From NCBI GenBank assembly GCA_043228905.1, contig JBHGNT010000008.1, forward strand, positions 10,478,001-10,542,000: a stretch of 64,000 nucleotides of DNA. The letters are read 5' to 3'. The notes beneath the pieces were generated by a model that did not search any database, was not told where the DNA came from, and worked only from the letters and a program-made list of their open reading frames with translations. The stretch comes from Azolla caroliniana (Eukaryota; Polypodiophyta). Shown one piece after another: positions 53,073 through 63,220 of the stretch (within the stretch, counting starts at the first letter, position 1; each line of letters begins with the position of its first letter). A program made the translations under genes and the position numbers.

Positions 53073-53994
53073 CATAGTACGTAAAATTCGTGTTCGTCAA
53101 GCTTATCATTCGTTTTCCTATGTTGGAAAACGAACACGAATGATATCAAAAAGTTCGTGTGTTTGTTTTTTCATTTTTTTTCGTTTTTTTTTATATTTTT
53201 CATGATTTTTTTCGTTTTTTCCCTCTTTTTTCCCTCTTCTTCTATGCACGTAACGTTACGCTCTCCTCTCCTCTCCCACCTAGCCTCCAACGATCTGCAC
53301 AGTGCACACTACAAACAAACCCTAAACGACTCACGACATTCAGGTATGATTATTATTTAGGTTTAATAATCGTTGTTAAAATTTCCAAAATGAAATTTCT
53401 GAAATTTCAGAGATTTCATGTCTGAAATTTCCAAAATGAAATTTCACAAATTTCTATGATGAAATTTCAGAAATTTCTAAAATTTCTGAAATTTTAGCCA
53501 TGAAATTTCACACATGAAATCTCTGAAATTTCATGGCTGAAATTTCTGAGATGATCAGCCATGAAATCTGAAATTTCAAAAATTTTAGCCATGAAATCTG
53601 AAATTTCAAAAATTTTAGCCATGAAATTTCTGAAGCCATGAAATTTCATGGCTGATCATCTCAGAAATTTCAGAAATTTCAGCCATGAAATTTCAGAGAT
53701 TTCATGTCTGAAATTTCATGGCTGAAATTTCTGAGATGATCAGACATGAAATCTCTGAAATTTCATGGCTGAGATTTCAGACATGAAATTTCAGAGATGA
53801 AATGTCTAAAATTTCTGACATGAAATCTTTGCAATTTTTCAAATTTTTTTTACCTTGAAAAAATATTTATCTTATAGTAAATAGTTTAACCAAAAGTATG
53901 GTATTTATCATTCTTCGAGGGTGTTTACCCTTCTCGAATGATTGAATCATTCTCGAACACGAATGCACGAATGGTACGCATGGTTCATACTATG
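53073..53994. mobile_element. hAT-like non-autonomous DNA element (922 bp), TSD GTTAGAAC
   Basis: An 8-bp target duplication GTTAGAAC (53065-53072 and 53995-54002) and short terminal inverted repeats (CATAGTACG..CATACTATG) fit the hAT superfamily. Subterminal copies of ATTCGTGTTCG occur at 53086-53096, inverted at 53131-53141 and 53954-53964. It has no coding capacity. The interior is T-rich, then a dense field of AAATTT palindromes (53380-53850). It splits the integrase gene; removing it and one target copy restores the reading across SLEPFQKWGLHF. Confidence 0.75.
53380..53850. repeat. AAATTT-centred palindrome field inside the hAT-like element
   Basis: GAAATTTC, CATGAAATTTCA, GCCATGAAATCTG and CTGAAATTTC units repeat in both orientations over about 470 bp. 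Larger inverted pairs occur, for example CATGGCTGATCATCTCAG against CTGAGATGATCAGCCATG. The strand could fold into many hairpins. Confidence 0.85.
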
Positions 53995-55009
53995 GTTAGA
54001 ACCATTTCAGAAATGGGGGCTACATTTTGTCGGTCCGTTCAAACCACCGGCAATGAGAACCGGCAACCGGTACGTGATTGTCGCTACGGATTACTGCACG
54101 AAATGGGTGGAAGTGAAAGCACTACGCGACAACACCACGGCATCCACGGCAAAATTTTTATATGAATGCATCTGGTGCCGATATGGATGTCCGATAGAGC
54201 TCATAAGTGACCAAGGTGGGCACTTCTTAGGGCAAGTAGTGGAAAGTTTGACGACATTTTATGCGGTGGTGCACAAACGGAGCACTCCCTATTATCCGCA
54301 CGCCAATGGATTAGCAGAGTCAACAAATAAAACACTACAGAATATCCTGCGGAAAATCGTCAATGAGAACCAGACGGATTGGGATACAAAGCTGCACAAT
54401 GCACTCTGGGCCTACCAAACGGCATATAAAACAAGTATCCGGACAACACCGTTCCGCTTAGCATTCAGATTAGAAGCAGTGATGCCGGTAGAGTTCCAGG
54501 TCCCGAGTTTACGAATACAGATTCGGGAACGCCTAAATGAGAAGGAATCAGAAGCTATCCGGTTAAACGCACAGTGCGAATTGGAAGAACACCGGCTAGC
54601 CAGCATCATGCATCTAGAACTAGAGCAGCGACGAAGGAAGGCGTTCATGGATCGTCACCGAAAAGGGAACAAAAAGATGTTCGGCATCGGTAAGCCGGTA
54701 CTCGTGTTCCAGACCTGGATGGGTAAGATGTCGGGAAAGCTACGGTTTCGGTGGACTGGACCATACTGGATTACGCGAGAATTCAACGGTTCCTACCAAT
54801 TAGCGACACTCGCCGGCAAGGTTCTAGGTAAATGGGTCAACGGGTTTCGACTCAAACCATACAATGGACCCATGCCAAGAAACCCATTTGAACAAGTGAA
54901 GGGCGACACAGAACCGGACACCGGTAAGTCGGAAGCGCTGGCAAGCGGTCCAACGTCCGGCAAGGATCACAATCCGGATAGGTGTCCAGTGGGACCGGTT
55001 GCTAATTAG
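53995..55009 (+). pseudogene. Integrase core and C-terminus of the Tat-like element
   Basis: EPFQKWGLHFVGPFKPPAMR: the position of the first catalytic aspartate (usually WGLDFVGP) is His. The second, ELISDQGGHFLGQVVESLTT, and the glutamate, HANGLAESTNKTLQNILRKI, are kept. The C-terminal YKTSIRTTPFRLAFRLEAVM, GKPVLVFQTWMGKMSGKLRF and RWTGPYWITREFNGSYQLAT (GPY/F module) follow. It ends at TAG near 55009. No chromodomain. Confidence 0.88.
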
Positions 55010-55416
55010 CAAAACCATTTATCAAAAAAAAAAGAAAAAAAGAAAAAAAATAAAATAAAATAGAATCAAATCAAAGTAAATCATGCAAGGGCGAGGGGTG
55101 AACGGACACATGCAAAAAGACGTAGTGAACAGGCACTTTGAAAAGGTACGTAGTGGGCTATTAATAGGGTATTAAACCGCCGCCACATGGCACACCATTC
55201 TATTTTAGTACACGACGTGCACATGCGCGGGTAATGAAAAAAAAAACAGGCACCAACATGCAACAAGAAGACCCCCGCCACATAAAAACCCTCACATTTC
55301 GCAAACAAAGGAGCACAACCGCAGACGGGCGGTTGAAGATTAGCAGACGCGAACCCACCCACACAGAGACTCCTCACACACAACCCTCACCAACGCTCAC
55401 CGACCTCGACGAAGCC
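55010..55416. other. Spacer between pol and the post-pol ORF
   Basis: An A-rich stretch (55020-55080, AAAAAGAAAAAAA type), then about 330 bp with no recognised domain. The frame is open from 55234 to the ATG at 55417, so the downstream ORF could start earlier. Confidence 0.5.
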
Positions 55417-58230
55417 ATGGATTGCCAAACACTCTCTGAAGCAGCCAAGAAGTGGCTAAGGCAACACGGCTTAGAGGGTTTTCTCACCATCATGGAGGCG
55501 CCACCGCACCGGGAGGCGGAGAAGATAGTCAAAGAAATCAACACGGAGCTGATTACTGAGGAAGCCATCCATGCGTTGATTGGCCTTCCGGAAAGGGGAA
55601 TCTTCACTATCGACAACCCTACCCCGGAACATCTCCAAAAATACTTTGGGGAATACTCTCTGGCAAGCAAGGCCTACCAGACATAGGGCGGCGAAGATCC
55701 TCTCTTTCGAGAGATTGCTCAAGTGCTCCATGAATTCGGACATGTATACCCTCGACCCCCCTGCATGCCCCAGAACCGGGCCGACTTAATCATAGCCACA
55801 TATGAAGGCGTGAAGGTGGACTGGGCAGTACTGATTGCGGATGGCCTCTATGCGACCATCGACTCTGTCAGAGGCAAAGAGGGTCGAAAGATATGGACGA
55901 CGGTGGCGCAATGGCTCACTCTATTGGCGCCACCTATCGAGCTCGTCAAGACCACGAAGCGGGGAAGAACAACCGAAGGCACCCCGAAAACGGCCTCTAA
56001 ATGACTGCAACTATTGGCATCGAAGGCAACCAAAGGGAAGGCGGCCGACACGGACCAGGTGGCAAAGGAGCGCGCCAACAAGAAGCGATAGGCGGAAACG
56101 TAGGAGGAGCCACCGGTGCGAACAATCAAGATCAGGCTTAGTCGACCGGTTCAAAATCAACATCGAGACTCAGGAGGAGGAAACGGAGGAGGAACCGTTA
56201 GAGCACCTCCAACAGCGCCAGAAGGCAAGCACCTCCGAACATGCCGGGGAGCGTTCGGACCCAAAGAAGGATGGAACGCTTGTACCCCGCCTTGAGCAGC
56301 CCGCACCAAGGATGGAACCGGAACCGGTTCGGACAGAACCGGCCACAGAGCCCCCTGCACAACAACCTCTACCGACGGCAAGACCCGATATGGCAAGCAC
56401 CGGATGTACAGTTGCCGACCCCACCGGCAGGCCAAGAGCATTCAGAGGCAGAGCGGCCAACAGAGCCGCAACCAGAACGGCAAAGTTGTCACCAACAAGA
56501 GCCATAGTTGCAGCTCGATGTAATTGGACAAAACCGACCACTGGCCAACGACACCAACAACCAACCCTCTGGGCATACGCAACAACAGGGCACTGGCAGC
56601 CAATGGCTCCGGTGGATTGGAGAACAAATTGCCGGAGTGGTACACTACATAGAGGTGGAAGAGAAAGCGCAAATGGACCGGTTGCTCGTCACAATCGGAG
56701 AGCTAGAGACGACCTGGTCAAGAATCCGAAGCCTAGAACAAGACTTGGACCTGGCCACAGAAGAATTGGCCAAAATGGCCTTAACTGGACCCTAGCTCCA
56801 AGCACCTGTTACCCCGGTCGATGTAACGAATAAAGAAGCACCAGCACCTGTACATAGCAATAAGACCCCGGAGACGGAAACAGTCCTAAAGATAGTGGCG
56901 GCGCAAGCAAAAGAGCTTGCTGAATTAAGAGATGAGTTGGCCACACATGAAGCATTACACACCCGAGAGTAGGACTTGAAGAAAACGGCAAAAGAAGAGC
57001 AACGAAAGACTGCTGAGAACCTCCGCCGGGCAGAAAAGAATCTACGGAAAGGACATCAGGCCTACAACCGGTTGAAGGAGGAGAAAGAAAAGGCGCTGCA
57101 AGAAAAGGAGAAGCTGCGACATGGTGGAAACAAAGATTGAAAGGCTGAAAGAAGAACTCCGTCAGCAAAAGGACCGGGAAGACCGCGCTCGCCGGCAACT
57201 CAACCAAAAGCTGAAGCAGAAAACCGATGATTTTGAGCACCTGCACCGGGACTACAAGCACCTAGATACGGAGCATAAGAAATAGTAGGAGAAGATGGCA
57301 GAGCTCCGGTAGGAGGTACATCGGGTTGAGATGGCGCTGGCGGAGGAACGGGCTGAAAGAACCACGCTGCTGGAGGAAGCCGCGCAAGAACGGATGGAGC
57401 TGCATAAGCAACATTATGAAGAGAAGGAAAGAGCGACGATGATCTTGCAAAGGCTGCAAAACACTTATCAAACCCAACTGTCACATTACCGAGAGCAGGA
57501 GGTGGATACGGTCGCACTCATCAAGCAGTTGAAGGACGAACGACAAGCCGCGGAGGACAAATCAAAGATGGGATTGGAGTGGATCCAGTTCATTGTCCAG
57601 GCATGGAGGAACAAGACCAAATGCTTGATTGACGAAAGCTCCGCACAATGGTGGGACAAATGGGCAAAGCACACAGCCGAGCTCCAGTTACTATGGGCAG
57701 ACGCGGAAACCCGGCAGAAGGATGGCGACGACTGCTACATGCTAACGAAGGAGGACTTCACTGCCGTCAGAGAGGAGTTAGCCAAAGATTTTATACCTCT
57801 GGCAGAGGAGCAGGCAGCAGTAGTCCGACAACTTGTAGCCTAGCTAGATGATGATCGATTGGATGCGCAAATCCAGTTTGAGAGCTATGAGCGGACCAGG
57901 CTACGGAGAGAAGAAGCAAAGCAAGCAGCGACCGTCAACCTCAGCGATGAGGAGCCATCACCGGAGGAAGGACCAGATGGAGACAAGGCCGAGACGAGTC
58001 AACCGGAGTCAAATCCGGCGGAGCAGCTAACGGAGGAATCACCGCCACAACCGCCGGTACCAAGAGCCGAACAGACGGCCGCTCAGGAGCAACAGTCGGA
58101 GGAGCCACATCAACAACAACCGCAACAGCAACAACAGCCACAACAGGAACAACAACAACAACAACAGAATTCCGAACAACCATTGGATACCATGGAGCAG
58201 AGTATTCTGGACATCTTGGATGAAGGCTAA
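55417..58230 (+). pseudogene. Post-pol extra ORF of the Tat-like element (about 930 codons when joined), coiled coil
   Basis: Position after integrase and before the 3' LTR is where envelope-like or accessory ORFs sit in some plant gypsy elements. N-terminus (55417-56004, one internal TAG): MDCQTLSEAAKKWLRQHG, LHEFGHVYPRPPCMPQNRAD, VDWAVLIADGLYATIDSVRG. Then a Pro/Arg/Thr-rich linker (56000-56600) in shifted frames, and a long Glu/Lys/Gln-rich coiled coil (about 56640-57840; for example IEVEEKAQMDRLLVTIGELE and ERAERTTLLEEAAQERMELH). An acidic Pro-rich tail with polyglutamine (58105-58170) ends LDILDEG. No signal peptide or membrane segment is visible, which argues against an envelope protein. 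It might be related to plant-transposon accessory domains; I do not recognise it firmly. Confidence 0.65.
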
Positions 58231-58283
58231 GGGCCAGATAGTGGGATTCGACGTACAAGTTATTGTCCCACGGGCGTGCCATG

Positions 58284-58730
58284 TGTTACCCGGCCGACAA
58301 AGGAGCAGAGACCAGAATGTGAAAGGGATGGTTATTCGGAATATATTTAATTAAGTAGATTAGATTATAATTATGTAGTGAACGGACGGGCCAGAATCGG
58401 TATGCCGATCCGGATCTGGACCAATTCCGAACAAGTGTCGGTTGGCACCATTTTGTATGCACCACCGGTGACCTATATAAAGGCTCGGTTACTATGTATA
58501 AATTTAATGGAGAATTAATATAAGCTTCTTGTTTTATCTTCACGTATTGATTACCGTTCTGAATTAATTGTTATATCTTACGTGTGTATTAAGTGTATGC
58601 CTTATTGCTAAGTAGCTAATTAAGTCGAAGTAATCGTTGTATCTTAAGTTATCTCGCCGTAACACCCTTTGGTGAAGTGTCTTCCGGAGACACCCTGTGT
58701 TAGGCCATTGTCCGGCCCTAAGGATTAACA
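58284..58730 (+). repeat. 3' LTR of the Tat-like element (447 bp)
   Basis: TGTTACCCGGCCGACAAAGG to AAGGATTAACA, followed by AGGTT (58731-58735). By eye 22 substitutions and no indels against the 5' LTR. Confidence 0.94.
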
Positions 58731-58735
58731 AGGTT

Positions 58736-59864
58736 TTGTAGACTTACGCGTTTGACCTTTTAGAAGATCAGTAAACGGCGTCGTCAATTGGGAGTAATTA
58801 CGAAGGGATTTTCGCAAAAACCCGACAAAACCAAGGAATGATCGAACTTCTCGAATATTCCGAAGAGTGGGCCAAAGCTTGATTTTCTCGATGCGAGAAG
58901 GATCAATTTCAACTCCTCGTTCGGTTATGAGATGTCCAAGATAAGTAATTGATTTCTTGAAGAACTCACATTCTGAGATCTTTGCGTAAAACTGTTTGTC
59001 ACGCAATGTTTGTAAAACAAAGCGGACATGTTTACCATGTTCATGTAATGTACGGCTATAAACTAAAATATAATCTAAGAAAATAATGACAAATTTTCCA
59101 AGTTGTTGTCGGAAAATGTCATTCATTTCTTGTTGAAATGTAGCCGGAGCATTGGTCAAACCAAAAGGCATAACCAGAAACTCATAATGGCCATAGCGCG
59201 TACGAAATGTTGTTTTAGGAACATCGTCCTCACTTATACGAATTTGATGGTAGCCAGTACGGAGATCAAGTTTCGTAAAATACCGGGTTCCCTAGAGACG
59301 GTCAATTAGATCGTCAGCCCGGGGCAATGGATACGAATTCTTGATCGTCACTTTATTCAAGTGTCGGTAATTAATACAGATACACCATGTGCCCTCTTTC
59401 TTTTTAACTAAGAGAACTGGTGCACCCCATGGAGATTTACTATAACGTATATAACCCTTTCGTAAATAGTCCTTGAGTTGCTTTGATACCTCATCCTCTT
59501 CGGATTGACTTAAGCGATAAGGAAGTATACTTATTGGTGCAACACCAGGTACAATATCTATACGATGGTCTATATTACGTTTAGGAGGTAAGCCATCTGG
59601 TAGTTCACTTGGAAAAACATCACGAAAATCATTTAAGATTTCATCAAGTTGTTGTTGTTCAAAATATGTTAATTGAACCGAGACATTATCGATATTGTAA
59701 ACGTGAATGTCTGGATCAAGTACACAATAAAATAGAGTAGAACAAGACAACTTGGATATTGATGGACACGAGGAAACAATCAAGAGGGATTGTTTTTTTA
59801 GACATTGAATAAAATGAGTACAATCGTTCAGTACAAATGTAATTGAATGATGTTCCCCAATCAA
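58736..59864 (-). pseudogene. Reverse transcriptase of the outer chromovirus
   Basis: Frame from 59864: [80 protein letters not shown]; a stop lies near 59294. From 59290 down: FTKLDLRTGYHQIRI, TTFRTRYGHYEFLVMPFGLT, then FLDYILVYSRTLHEHGKHVR, where the second catalytic aspartate of YxDD is Tyr. ITYLGHLITERGVEIDPSRI and FLGFVGFLRKSLRNYSQL follow. The catalytic change alone would abolish activity. Confidence 0.9.
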
Positions 59865-60186
59865 TAGACAAAGAAGAGTTTTTATTATAAAACCAGGGAT
59901 AACCCAGTATTACAGCGGTGGTACAAAGATTCATTACATGGAAGTCTACTTCCTCTATATAAGTATCAATAGAAATTCCTAATGAATGAATCACCCCGTT
60001 GATGTATTGTACTCTTCCATCAGCCAAGTGCACCGTGTAGGTGTGATCACTTACAGTGGGTTGGATTCCCCATATCTGAACCAAACGATCATTCACAAAG
60101 TTGTGTGAGCTTCCCAAATCAAATAAAAATTGTACGGAAGATCCATTGATATACCCATTTGCATGTAGTAAATCATTGGGACCCAA
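59716..60186 (-). pseudogene. Protease of the outer chromovirus
   Basis: YINGSSVQFLFDLGSSHNFV carries the protease site with DLGS where DTGS or DSGA is usual. Then [40 protein letters not shown]. It overlaps the reverse transcriptase frame in a different phase, so there is a frameshift. Confidence 0.85.
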
Positions 60187-60224
60187 TACATAGTGAGGGA
60201 AAGAACATTGACAATTACTTAAAT

Positions 60225-60459
60225 GATGTGTATAGACCTAAAGGACATTAGGAATCTGACCTTTATGGTCTACAACTTTAGCTTTGTTGTCATGCTCCTT
60301 CCGTTGGAGCTTTCGACATTGCTCTTTTGTATGACCCTCCTTTTTGTAGAATACGCAAAAAGGATGTTGTCGCTTACAATCGCGATCCATGAATTCGTTG
60401 GGTGTCTTACGTTTCCCAACGAATTGCGATTGCTTAGTCCCGGGCGCTTCGTTGGGTTT
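60225..60459 (-). pseudogene. Nucleocapsid remnant of the outer chromovirus
   Basis: One minus-strand frame reads KQSQFVGKRKTPNEFMDRDC, KRQHPFCVFYKKEGHTKEQC and RKLQRKEHDNKAKVVDHKGQ. The CCHC knuckle is damaged: CVFYKKEGHTKEQC has Tyr at the second cysteine. The right edge is cut by the solo LTR. Confidence 0.7.
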
Positions 60460-60464
60460 ATTGT

Positions 60465-60815
60465 TGTCATGAAGACAACATTTTGGTTATCAAGAATCGA
60501 ACCCAGGACTTCTTGGTCCATGTGTTGAACCTTTAACCATTGTAATAACATATATATTGTGTGATTATAATTATGTTTCTAGTTATTACAAGATATTAGA
60601 ATATTCTAGAACATCCTAGATTATTCTAGAACATCCTTTAATATTTCATGATTATATTTCTTATCATAAAATCTAAAATATTCTAGAATAAGGACCTATA
60701 CATAACTGTCTATACATTCGTTTCAACTTATTCGGTTCAACACCAGTCTTTAGCCCTTAGCCTACTCATTGTAATCTTGTTTCATCATAATATAATCTCA
60801 TTTCTATTTCAAGTC

Positions 60816-60876
<61 letters not shown>

Positions 60877-60935
60877 CCTCTCTCTTTCGCTCTCCCTCTC
60901 CCTCTCCCTCTATCTTCTACCCACAAGTCTCGACA
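60465..60935 (+). mobile_element. Solo LTR (471 bp) of the 3.85-7.46-kb chromovirus family, TSD ATTGT
   Basis: TGTCATGAAGACAACA at 60465 to TCTCGACA at 60935, flanked by ATTGT at 60460-60464 and 60936-60940. It splits the gag of the outer chromovirus. It shares start, end, a GAACC/TAACCATT block and the heat-shock-element array with the LTR at 7006-7455. A solo LTR arises by recombination between the two LTRs of a full element. It also contains (TC)n and (AC)n runs at about 60823-60876. Confidence 0.88.
60597..60690 (+). promoter_or_regulatory. Heat-shock-element array in the solo LTR
   Basis: GAA at 60599, TTC 60604, GAA 60609, TCC 60614, GAT 60619, TTC 60624, GAA 60629, TCC 60634, all at 5-bp spacing; a second TTCtaGAA at 60681-60688. 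A TATA-like CCTATACATAA follows at about 60695-60705. Same layout as in the LTR at 7006-7455. Confidence 0.6.
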
Positions 60936-60940
60936 ATTGT

Positions 60941-61500
60941 GGTCCTTCGAAGTGCGTTGATAACGAAGAACTATTTCAATGGCCTCTTCGAAGGATTTTG
61001 GATCCTTATCGTGCATTATCCAGTGATAGTTCGAATTGGGGATGCCATTGACAAAACAAGCTATTAACCAGTTGTCCCCTTCTAGACCCAATTTTTGGAT
61101 TTGGGTTCTAGCATGGTGGACATAGTCTTCTAGCGAGGAAAACCTCCTACTAGAGAGGTTCATTAAAGCTTGTGTTGCCTCAGTTCGAGAGGGAGGTTGC
61201 AAAAATTGACCCTTGAAAACTGTGACAAAATCTGTCCAGGTATCGAGCAATTTCCCCAAAGTACGGAGCCCACGCCACCAGGCGGCGGCCTTACCCCCTA
61301 GTTCTCGGCCGAGATATGCAATCTTCGTACTATCTGGTGTGGGATAGAGCTCAAAATGAGACTCCCATCGGCCCAGCCATGTGCAGATTGCTTCTTCAGT
61401 TCTTTCCTTTTTGTCTCCCGTAAATAGCTTAACGAAAAACGATGGTTCACCCTGTTGCTCATCAGGTCTATTAGTCTCACGTTGTAGACTAATGACACGT
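60941..61500 (-). pseudogene. Gag of the outer chromovirus
   Basis: Minus strand from 61500: RVISLQRETNRPDEQQGEPS, FFVKLFTGDKKERTEEAICT, WLGRWESHFELYP, KIAYLGRELGGKAAAWWRGL, then from 61259 GKLLDTWTDFVTVFKGQFLQ, RRFSSLEDYVHHARTQIQKL and KDPKSFEEAIEIVLRYQRTS. This is a Ty3/gypsy capsid. It is cut on the left by the solo LTR and on the right at 61500 by another gypsy, so the N-terminus is outside the window or lost. Confidence 0.85.
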
Positions 61501-62177
61501 TGTCGTGGAGAAAACCGTCCCTAGGCGAAAACCGAGTATAACGTGCGTAAACCGGCCCATACACGTGGGCACAAGTTTTGTTGTGTAGTACGTAGGTAGG
61601 TACAAGTCGCCTGAGGCAAAATCCTAGGTAGTAAGCGTTCGGTAGGGAGGAAATCGAGGTGTATCCCTGTCCGAAAGGATAGGGAATAAACATGATGTAA
61701 CGAGTGGTAACGGCCTCCTTCCTTGGGTTATAAAAGAGAGGGAGAAGTGAGACCAAAGGTATCGCGTTTTGGGGAGGACGAAGTGCTGCCGGACTAGAAC
61801 CGAGCGCTTCTCCTCTCCTCTATCGTCTCCATAATTGTTCTGTGCAGGTTTCGGGAGGCTGACTCTGTTCTACGGGACGCCCGAGTGCTCCCAGTAGAGC
61901 CTCCATCTCGCGTCCTGTGTGTGTGTGTGTGCGTACGCGTCAGAGCCTATCACTCGCCGGCTTGCCGGTTGTAACACCTTGATTTATATATACACAAACA
62001 TTCGTTCTGTCTCCATCTGGTGTTCTATAGCTAATTACAATTCCTATGATTCTGTGGGTTTGTGCGCGTGTGAATTACATCGTAAGAGTCCTTCCCCTCC
62101 CTTCATTCGGTTATTTCTCGGTCCTAGGCCCCGGTGGTCCCGCCTTGTTCTCCACGCACGTGCGTAAAAACGCGACA
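61501..62177 (+). repeat. 5' LTR of the DUF4100-like gypsy (677 bp)
   Basis: The ends form a short inverted pair, TGTCG/CGACA. A TATA-like TTTATATATACAC is at about 61983-61995. A (TG)n run is at 61918-61931. Confidence 0.75.
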
Positions 62178-62181
62178 TATT

Positions 62182-62198
62182 TGGTGAACCCGACGTGA
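62182..62198 (+). other. Presumed primer-binding site
   Basis: TGGTGAACCCGACGTGA starts 4 bp after the LTR end. The TGG start is as expected for a site complementary to a tRNA CCA end; the tRNA is not assigned. Confidence 0.55.
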
Positions 62199-62221
62199 AC
62201 AGGCAATAGAGGAATAGAAAG

Positions 62222-63220
62222 ATGAGAGGGTCGGATCTTGCAGAAGCCATGGCTTCGGCTGTGGATCGGATAGTGAGTGCGCGCGAAGGTACAGGCGCCC
62301 TCGATAGGGCTATTGAAGCAGTCATTGGCACGATAGGCCGGTTCGGTGGGAAGGACTCCACGAGCTATTTGGAGGCCTACCGAGCCGAAATGGTAATGAG
62401 GAACATCCCGGAGGACAGGCGACTGGCCTGATTCCCTCAGGTGGCGATGCCGGGCATCAACGCGAAGGTGCTTGAGGTACGGGCTGAGAGTCGGACCTGG
62501 GAAGAGTTTGAAGGTCGGCTCCTTGAAAAATACGGGCTTGATGACGCGCTTCGGTTGTCGAAGCGGGACTTCATGGAATGGGTGGAGACCCCCGAAAAGG
62601 GGAGGAACGCGTTGGTGCTCCTTCGGGAGTTTGAAGAACGCTTCGCACGACTTTCGGTGGTGGACCGGACCGTGTTGGACACGAGTCGTGTCCTATTGTT
62701 CATTAAATTGGTGGACACAAGGGACCAAGAGCAAGTGGGCTTCCTACTGGAGACCGATGACGACCTAACAACCGACTGGGCCGTGGTAAAGAGAGTTTGC
62801 GGCTGTTTTGACAAACGGCGTGAGTGGGTCGATAAAGGCTTGACGGGGGCGGGTTCTGTTGCAACAAGGTCAAGGTACCCCCATCGGCGCGAAGGGAAGA
62901 GACCCGAGATTGGCTCGACTTCGACCGACATGGTCAAAAGCTCATCCGAAGGAGCGGCTCTAGAGGAGCTGACTCAGATGGTGAGGGACCTTCAGATCGC
63001 ACAAGCATAGAGGGACGGCAACAAACAAATCCGTGACCGAAGGCCTCCGGCTGGGAACCGGTGTTTGTGGTGCGACGCGGTCGGCCACGCTTGAAAGGAC
63101 TACGGGGACTTCGCCAAAGCGATAAGATCTAACGTGGTGTACCTATGGAACGGTCGGGTGCACGCTAGCGAGACCCGGAGGGCCCTGGATCTGAATGTCG
63201 GATGAGGGGGTATCAAACGG
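62222..63220 (+). pseudogene. Gag of the DUF4100-like gypsy, with zinc knuckle
   Basis: ATG at 62222, one frame throughout. AMASAVDRIVSAREGTGALD, then TYLEAYRAEM-like YLEAYRAEMVMRNIPEDRRL, a TGA at 62429-62431, then MPGINAKVLEVRAESRTWEE, EKYGLDDALRLSKRDFMEWV and LREFEERFARLSVVDR (capsid). After TAG at 63008-63010, a zinc knuckle CLWCDAVGHA is interrupted by TGA (near 63092) where RKDC-like residues should be. Another TGA lies near 63203. All breaks are single-base nonsense changes in an otherwise continuous frame. Confidence 0.82.

Larger units (their letters stand above)
47837..58730 (+). mobile_element. Tat-like Ty3/gypsy retrotransposon (+) with large post-pol ORF, TSD AGGTT
   Basis: 10,894 bp. 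LTRs are 447 bp each (47837-48283, 58284-58730; TGTTACCC..GATTAACA) with target duplication AGGTT on both sides. Order: primer site, gag (48544), protease, reverse transcriptase, RNase H, integrase (interrupted by a hAT-like element), then a separate ~2.8-kb ORF before the 3' LTR. No chromodomain. By eye the LTRs differ at 22 of 447 positions, mostly transitions, so the insertion is old. Single nonsense changes and a few frameshifts inactivate it. The extra ORF after pol places it near Tat/Athila-type elements; that label is provisional. Confidence 0.92.
58736..60459 (-). mobile_element. Outer chromovirus (-), middle part: zinc knuckle, protease, reverse transcriptase
   Basis: Minus-strand continuation of 45840-47836, bounded on the left by the Tat-like element and on the right by the solo LTR. 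Domains in order on the minus strand: zinc knuckle (about 60360), protease (60190-59860), reverse transcriptase (59750-58736). Confidence 0.9.

Noticed and set aside
60483-60545. A tRNA gene on the minus strand
   Set aside because: Only a B-box-like block is present; the T-arm stem pairs poorly and no acceptor, D or anticodon arms can be drawn.
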